Below are positions 58,513-64,000 of a stretch of 64,000 bases of DNA, piece after piece. The stretch's first letter is position 1. The number at the start of each line of letters is the position of its first letter. The notes beneath the pieces are model-generated. The model worked only from the letters and a program-made list of their open reading frames with translations, did no database searches and was not told where the DNA came from. Source of the DNA: Tilletia caries (Eukaryota > Basidiomycota > Exobasidiomycetes > Tilletiales > Tilletiaceae); NCBI GenBank assembly GCA_032718865.1, contig JALUTQ010000026.1, positions 930,001 to 994,000 of the forward strand, written 5' to 3'. A program made the position numbers and the translations under genes.

Positions 58513-58912
58513 TGTAAGAACTGGATGCTAGAAGGCTGGGAATCAAGGCAAAGTGGAGGCTGAAGGCCGGGAGCTAACGCTCGAGCCACAAGGCAAGGTA
58601 GAAAACAGATAGAAGAGTGTGAGATTGTAGTGCAAAGGAGGGCTCGATAAGACACAAGACCGGATGGGGAGAACAGCCCGAGAGAGCAGGAGAGAGCAGG
58701 GGTTTATATAGTTTTGAGACCAGGGTCGATGGAGAGAGGAACGAAGCGATAGAAGATGCTAGAAGCGTGGAGAGTTCGCATGCTGTGTGTGGCTGTGCTG
58801 GCAGTGCGAGAGTCGAGGTCGACGAGGTCGAGGATGAGCAGCGGAGTGAAATGAGAAAGGAGGCTTCGAGAGAATTTGAGAAGTTGTCGGAACGATAAGA
58901 TGATTCATGACA
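58513..58912 (-). repeat. 5' LTR of the chromovirus
   Basis: 400 bp with TG...CA ends. It matches the 3' LTR apart from the 70-bp extra block and at least one C/T difference beside TTTATATAGTTT. The bases following it in element orientation (GTAGACCGG) do not begin with the TGG expected of a tRNA-primed site. Confidence 0.92.
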
Positions 58913-59004
58913 CCAGCCTAGAACGAGATTTGCGGCAGCTGTCGCTATGCCTGAAGCTAGGCTCGTACCCAGCCCCTGCACTGAGGCCACGTGCTAACAT
59001 ATGA
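58913..59004 (+). pseudogene. secreted-protein-family exon, 3' part
   Basis: The frame continues as LERDLRQLSLCLKLGSYPAP and ends at TGA 59002-59004. It joins the 52721-52819 piece after removal of the chromovirus and one CCAGC. The matching part of 9500-9539 differs mainly at silent sites. Confidence 0.5.
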
Positions 59005-59042
59005 ATTGCATTCGGCTGTTGCGGACCGGTCGCCCGATTTTC

Positions 59043-59818
59043 TAAGGTTGTCCCCGGAGTTGACGCGGAGCTGGGGTTTTGCGGACTCCGCACTCCTCCG
59101 ACGGAGGGCTCCGCCGGAGGCGGAGCGCGGAGCTCACTTTCGAGAAATTTTTGATCTTAAAAAAGCACGGAGTCCGCTTGGAGGACTCCGCCGGAATTTA
59201 TGCGGAGGCGTAGCCCAATCCTGGGCCTACTTGCCAAAAGTGCGGAGCGCGGAGTCGTCAAAATTGTGTGAAAATTCCGGCGGAATTCCGACGGAGCTGT
59301 GAGGTCACGTGATAGTCGAAAATTAGGGTCACGTGACCACATTTCGGGTGCGCTCCGCCGGAATTCCGCAAAATTTCCGCGGAAAGTGCGGAATTCCGAG
59401 AAAATAGGCATCCTCGAGACACCCGCAGGGGATAAAACAGGCATCATCATCCGTTGAGAACTTCAAAATAGCACTGGAGTCAATACCGCAACAATGTCGG
59501 ATGGTGAATGTATAGCTCTGAGTGTATTAGAGTCATTCTGAGAGCAACTTATACCGCCACTGCGCTGCGACGGAATTCCGCGGAATTCCGAGCTCCGCAT
59601 ACACGGAGCACGGAGGAGCATTATGAAAACGCACAGAAAAAACGCGGAGCGCGGAGCTGGGATTTCAACTTTTGTATAATTCCGTCGGAACGCGGAGCTG
59701 GTTTTTTTCCGCTCTGTCTTAGTCTGCGGAGGCGGAGCTCGCCTCAGAAAGTCAAAATTCCGGCGGAATTTGGAAGTGCGGAGGCGGAGCTCTCCGCGTT
59801 ACTCCGGGGACAACCTTA
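59043..59818. mobile_element. TAAGG-family inverted-repeat element (family A, copy 3)
   Basis: 776 bp with TIR TAAGGTTGTCCCCGGAGT and its complement and perfect target duplication CGATTTTC (59035-59042, 59819-59826). It is the most complete copy for comparison with 15680 and 31014. Confidence 0.92.
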
Positions 59819-59829
59819 CGATTTTCAGT

Positions 59830-61380
59830 CTCTGAACCTCCTCAGGAGGGGCTGGGAACATACCCATTATTACACTAAGAGCAATTCTCTAATAGAGCCC
59901 GATTCTACTAAGTGTTTGGCTGGGAGCAGCTCCGAGCAAACCTCCATTAGTGGATGGACACCACACCACCATCCGCAAGCATTCGCCAATCACCACATCG
60001 ATCCACACCAGCTCTTTCAGCTTCAGCTTCAGCTTCAGCTTCAGCTCCAGCTCCAGCTCTGCTGACTGCTGACTGCTTTGCGAGCTACGTCTTGCAGCTC
60101 GTCGCTTGCCCCTTGCTTGATCACATCTTCTCACAGCTCACTGCTTTGTTCTCTTTCAACTTTGCTTCTCTTCACACGCATACAGTCTCGCAACCTCACC
60201 CGGTCTTCGCCACAAGTCTGCCAATCCCGCCGACCGCTTCCTGCTCTCCCGTCCCTGGGTTCTGCTCCCCGTCTGCTCTTCGCTCTTCGCATCGACCGGC
60301 GCATCTCAGTTCTCACAGCTCAAACCCTCCTCACCAGTCACCTCGCGGCTCAGGCAACATCACTCATTAGGCAGACAGCAACAATCATCAGATCTCTGGA
60401 GTCAGACTGTGGACGACACCGGTTTGTACCTCCATCGTCCCCCGCCTGCTATCTGCTGATTCCTCCACCTTGTAGCCTTGTTCTGACATCATATCTCTCT
60501 TCATTTTCAACCTCTCCAGTCGGCAGCATCACGTAACGCCGACATCACGGCGCAAGCGAGGGGCGAAGGGCATTTGACGTCGTGACTGGTTACTGGTCAG
60601 TACTATCCTTATTCCAATTTCGCGTTCAGGGATGTCTTGCGTCTTTCTCCGTTCTTTCCTGATCCCCTACGGACATGTCACTGACAAGTGATTACATTTC
60701 TTTTCATTCTCCAGCATCTCTTCTCATGGAACTTGCTCCTGCTGTGCTCGCCTTTAGTTTCTGTCGAAGCTACATGACCAACTTGTACTGCCAGTATTGT
60801 GTGGTTGGTGCTCTAAGTCTACGTACATTTACTAGTGGAGGATTGCTCTCAGTGTACTAATGAGTATGTTCCCAGCCCCTCGGTGCGGAGGTCAAAGACT
60901 GTAAAGTTCGGGCGACCGGTCCGTAACTGCCACTTGCCTACGTTTTGTAGGACTTGAGACGGCGAGAAGACCGCACGTACGATGCGATTGTGTCCCGCGT
61001 CTTTCGACGGACGAAGCCGCGGAGCTACCAATTGTAACACTTAATGATTCTTGACTGACTGGTGGACGTCAATTGCACGGATGAGGAGACAGAGGAGCTC
61101 ATACATGAGGAAGAGGGGTCTGAGAAGGGAGTCTCAAGGGGGAAGCATCGGGAGGCACTGAGTACTCGTGACACATTACTCGCTCAATTCTCGCTCAAAC
61201 TCGCTCAAACCTTCACATCCATGATCACGAAGACTGTAGCTATCGGGAAGGATCTGGGTAGACACCCTCTTCGGACACACAGAATCAATATCATCTCATT
61301 GATTGAATATTGAATGCTACTGTAGTCTGTATTACGAGAGGAAGGGATAATAATATACAGACGATCCACAAGCCTGAAGC
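59830..61380. other. no secure gene
   Basis: Pyrimidine-rich plus-strand sequence with Ser-rich open frames but no domain or convincing splice model. A hexamer repeat (CAGCTT/CAGCTC) lies inside it. Confidence 0.45.
60017..60060. repeat. hexanucleotide repeat (CAGCTT then CAGCTC)
   Basis: About seven tandem six-base units, the last ones changing T to C, encoding Ser-Ala on the plus strand and Glu-Leu/Lys-Leu on the minus strand. Confidence 0.9.
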
Positions 61381-61399
61381 ACAGTGAACAGCCAAGGAA

Positions 61400-62719
61400 G
61401 CCGAGGTCAGAGTTGTCAGTTGGACGTCAAATCACTTACTGCATATCTGAGAAGCAGGAATAGGTCAGTGCCATTGATCATTGTCGAAAGAGGGCCAGCA
61501 CAACGGATGGAGAACTCACAATGCGCTGTGCCCGTAAAACTGTGGGAAGGAAGAGAAGGAGAAGGGAGCCTGGAAAGAACCGAAAGAAGAGCAAGCAGCA
61601 AGAATCAGCTGAGCAAGAACGCACCATTGCGGCATTGCCAAGGCTGAGGACTGAGCTGCGAGCATGTAGTCAGCAAGGAGCAAAGAGCGGACCAGAGAGA
61701 GAAATGACAGGAAGAGAACTCACCTGAGCTTCGAAAAAGAGACCTATAGGAGAGGGTGGAAAGAAAGTTGATCAGTGTCAGTCAGTGTCAGTGCCAGTGA
61801 CGCGAGTGAAAGAGGGAAGCAGACAACATGCATACCCACAGGTCTAAGGCTGGTCTGCTAGGGGGGCGAACTTCGGTCTATGAAAAAGAGAGAAAACGGA
61901 GGTGATGGGTCAGTAAGTTGATGGCCCAATACATGCGCCTAAACCAGTCACGTTGCCAGCGCACCTTACTGAGACTTGAACTCGCTGTATGCACATCTGT
62001 ATCAAGCAAAAAAAAAAAAAAGATGAGATCAGAGAGAACAGTCAACGACACGTACCTTGAGGACTTCATCGAACCTGGTGATGATAGAGAGAGGTTAGCG
62101 CGTGAGGGCAGCAATGCTTCTGTGCAGTGACCAGAAAAGATGACGCTCACCATGCGCCTAGGCCTGGCAATGAAGACGCGTCAGATGACGGGCAGAGCAC
62201 GAGGGAGCAAAGACACACTCACCTAGCTGGTGTGCTTTGGCAGTTGTGGTCGCTGCTTTGCTGGCCTGCTGCTGTGTAGATGATGATGGTGATGGTGAAT
62301 ACCAACAGAAGCAGAAGAGGGGATAAATGCACTCACTCTGTTGCTGTTGTTGGGTTATGTTGCTGCTGCTGTACTGCTGCTGCTGTGTCGACGCTGGGAT
62401 GCTTATCTGGTTGATTATGAGCGCGAGAAGAGGCAGACGAGGAAATGAGGAGGTACTCACCTTGTCGCTGTTGTTGCTGTGCTGTTGCTGCTGCTGATGT
62501 GGGACTGGTGCTGGTGGTGGTATCTGATGCTCCCAGGAGAGTCTTGAGGGAAGGGTCGCTGGTGGTTGCGCGCTGAGGAGCGCCCCAGGAGGACTCCGCC
62601 ATGAGGATCTGGAAAGATCCTGGGCAAAAGAACGTTGGGAGGCCCGCGGCGAAGATGGTACTCACTGGGACAGGCGGAGGAGGAGAGAGTCTCTGCGGGG
62701 CTTGGTGAGGGAACGACAT
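61400..62719 (-). CDS. unidentified gene with many micro-exons (approximate)
   Basis: A start at ATG 62719 (MSFPHQAPQRLSPPPPVP) is followed by Gln-rich exons (SDPSLKTLLGAS region; STQQQQYSSSNITQQQQQ; QQASKAATTTAKAHQL). Very short exons between clear GTGAGT/GTACGT/GTATGC donors and AG acceptors come next, such as FDEVLK, KFAPLADQP, GLFFEAQ, LSPQPWQCRN and FYGHSAL. At least seven introns fall within about 1.3 kb. The poly-Gln tracts are microsatellite-like CAG/CAA runs. I do not recognise the protein, and phases were checked only locally, so exon borders are provisional. Confidence 0.4.
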
Positions 62720-63279
62720 GCGACAGCCGCGGGAGCTCGAGGTGGCCGCGGAAACTTACCGATTCGCTATCTCCGTCCATTGATCATGAACAACCAACGT
62801 TTATGGCATGATCGCGGATCGGGAAAGCATCACGTGAACGCGCCGGAGATAATTACCAAATGCTTACTTCAGCACGTTTGCGACGGAAAGGCTCCGGCAC
62901 CATCAATTCTCGCCCGTTGAAGCTCATCTTTTGGGAGCAGGAAGCGGCAGCAGATCGAGCAGAGTAAGTGAGATTTTGAGGGGATACTTCCTTGAAAAAA
63001 ATGCATGTTTGCAAGGAATTGTTGCTGTTGAGCCTACGGCCGTAAGAGAATCGGTTCTAAAACCCCAAACTATAAGTCTGGGGAATTCAAGTCTTCCCAC
63101 TAAAAGGCAATCTCCTCATTTCAGGAAGCTTACACCACATTGTAATGAGGACTACAAACCTGAGCTCAGACAGTTACAACTGATTTGTTGCTTTTGCCAC
63201 GCGGCGCGTTAGAAACCTTACAAACCACTCTTTGGGAGGCAGCTTCGTCTACACACACACCGTCGCCGGGCCGGCACGG
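62720..63279. other. intergenic region
   Basis: Nothing supportable. It is probably promoter sequence shared with the 62719 gene on its left side. Confidence 0.4.
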
Positions 63280-63467
63280 TCACCTGGGCGGGGGGACTTC
63301 GCCCCCCCGGACCCCCCCAATGCCATACATAGTCGTGACCTTTATGTAACCTACCTTTGCTCCTGTATTGGAAGCGACACATTTCTTCAACCCAGACGAC
63401 TGATGTACTTCGTACATTTGGACTTTGGGGGGGGGTCCGGGGGGGCGAAGTCCCCCCGCCCAGGTGA
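63280..63467. mobile_element. 188-bp G/C-homopolymer hairpin element
   Basis: Inverted arms of about 40 bp, TCACCTGGGCGGGGGGACTT and on at the left with the complement at the right, enclose about 105 bp. The arms contain several G6-G9/C6-C7 runs. No target duplication is evident. It could be a tiny foldback transposon. Confidence 0.55.
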
Positions 63468-63700
63468 TAGAAATGCATTGCTTCCGATTCGGGCCGTGGG
63501 ATAGCCGGAGTGGGAAGAACATCGATCCTGTACACCCACAGCGATGTCACTACTTCGGCTTCCACGTTACCACCACCAAAGAAACCCACGGCCACGAAAT
63601 GACGGTCACCCACGAAACGCCATATATTTTGTTTGAATAGAATCTCTTTCACCGTTCTTCCCAGTCTGAGAGGCGCCCACCGGGCGCCGCGTACCACTAG

Positions 63701-63949
63701 TGTGCTGGACAGGGTCCATGTGGCCACCTTATCTTATCTTATCTCGATCTCTTCCTCTCCACTTCCTTCTTTTCCCACACGCATCTTGCATAGCAACACC
63801 AGTACCTCCACATTTCCCACGCTATCCTCTCTCCTCCTCATCTTTTTCCCTTCCCGAGCTCATCCCTTGTACTTAGTCCTTTCTTCCTCGTCATTCATTC
63901 ACTCTTCACTTGTTGCACTTTGCTGCTCACTGCTAGTTCATCTAGTACA
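63701..63949 (+). repeat. 5' LTR of a gypsy-like element running off the window
   Basis: About 249 bp, TGTGCTGG...TAGTACA, immediately followed by TGGTGATGAGAGTA. The same primer-binding-like string follows the 5' LTR at 16169, and both LTRs share a TGTGCT start and a TACA/TTACA end. A second LTR must lie outside the window to confirm it. Confidence 0.65.
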
Positions 63950-64000
63950 TGGTGATGAGAGTAGATCTCTCTTGCTGAGCGAACGACGCAGGCAACAGGT

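Larger units (their letters stand above)
52820..58912 (-). mobile_element. Ty3/gypsy chromovirus, nearly intact
   Basis: The 6093-bp element has LTRs at 58513-58912 (5', 400 bp) and 52820-53149 (3', 330 bp), and the 5-bp target duplication CCAGC (52815-52819, 58913-58917). Gag and pol are long open frames joined by a canonical -1 slippery site, with a polypurine tract at 53150-53163 and a chromodomain at the C-terminus of integrase. Only one nonsense codon (TAA 56678-56680) breaks the polyprotein. LTRs differ by a 70-bp deletion in the 3' copy and at least one substitution, so insertion is fairly recent. Confidence 0.93.

Noticed and set aside
1..64000. CRISPR arrays, bacterial operons or prophage-like modules
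   Set aside because: No regularly spaced repeats, and genes have spliceosomal introns, so the sequence is eukaryotic.

Overview
The window looks like accessory, transposon-rich sequence from a filamentous basidiomycete. The evidence is short GT-AG introns (about 45-195 nt), small secreted proteins with signal-peptide exons, a KDZ transposase with its cysteine-cluster region, DIRS-like and Ty3/gypsy (chromovirus) retroelements, and roughly balanced base composition. No species can be named from the sequence alone.

Layout. 0-12 kb is the most gene-like part. It holds the 3' end of an unidentified gene (2-355), a 276-aa secreted protein (1201-2116, minus), a decayed F-box-like pseudogene (about 4.5-5.3 kb), a DUF1771-Smr protein (5774-6572, minus), a 144-aa secreted protein (7935-8546, minus) and a further secretory leader exon near 11.1 kb. 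12.7-25.9 kb is one minus-strand DIRS-like retroelement (Gag, RT, RNase H, tyrosine recombinase). Two short inverted-repeat elements have cut it. One of these (15680-23205) was itself hit by a 6.85-kb Ty3/gypsy element with identical LTRs (15880-22731). 26.4-29 kb has another inverted-repeat element and a second small secreted protein (28221-28818). 30.0-34.1 kb is an RLE-type non-LTR retroelement broken by a further inverted-repeat copy. 35.8-41.3 kb is a KDZ transposon with a convergent partner gene. 42-48 kb is degenerate, partly tandemly duplicated sequence. 48.9-50.8 kb is a VPS33-like pseudogene next to another inverted-repeat element. 51.5-52.5 kb is a third secreted-protein paralogue that has lost its start codon. 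52.8-58.9 kb is a nearly complete chromovirus (minus strand) sitting inside a secreted-protein-family exon. 59.0-64 kb has another inverted-repeat copy, a gene with many micro-exons, a G/C hairpin element and the 5' LTR of a further retroelement that runs off the window.

Themes. (1) A fast-evolving secreted-protein family, with promoter blocks conserved between copies, lies among transposons that have split members and flank them. (2) Several families of hAT-like non-autonomous elements share one TIR design (TAAGG, a variable core, then CGGAGT) and all show perfect 8-bp target duplications. (3) The gypsy element at 15.9-22.7 kb has its RNase H split in two by the integrase block, an arrangement I do not recognise. 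(4) Nearly all reading-frame breaks in the retroelements fall in homopolymer runs, so sequence error must be excluded before calling these elements dead.
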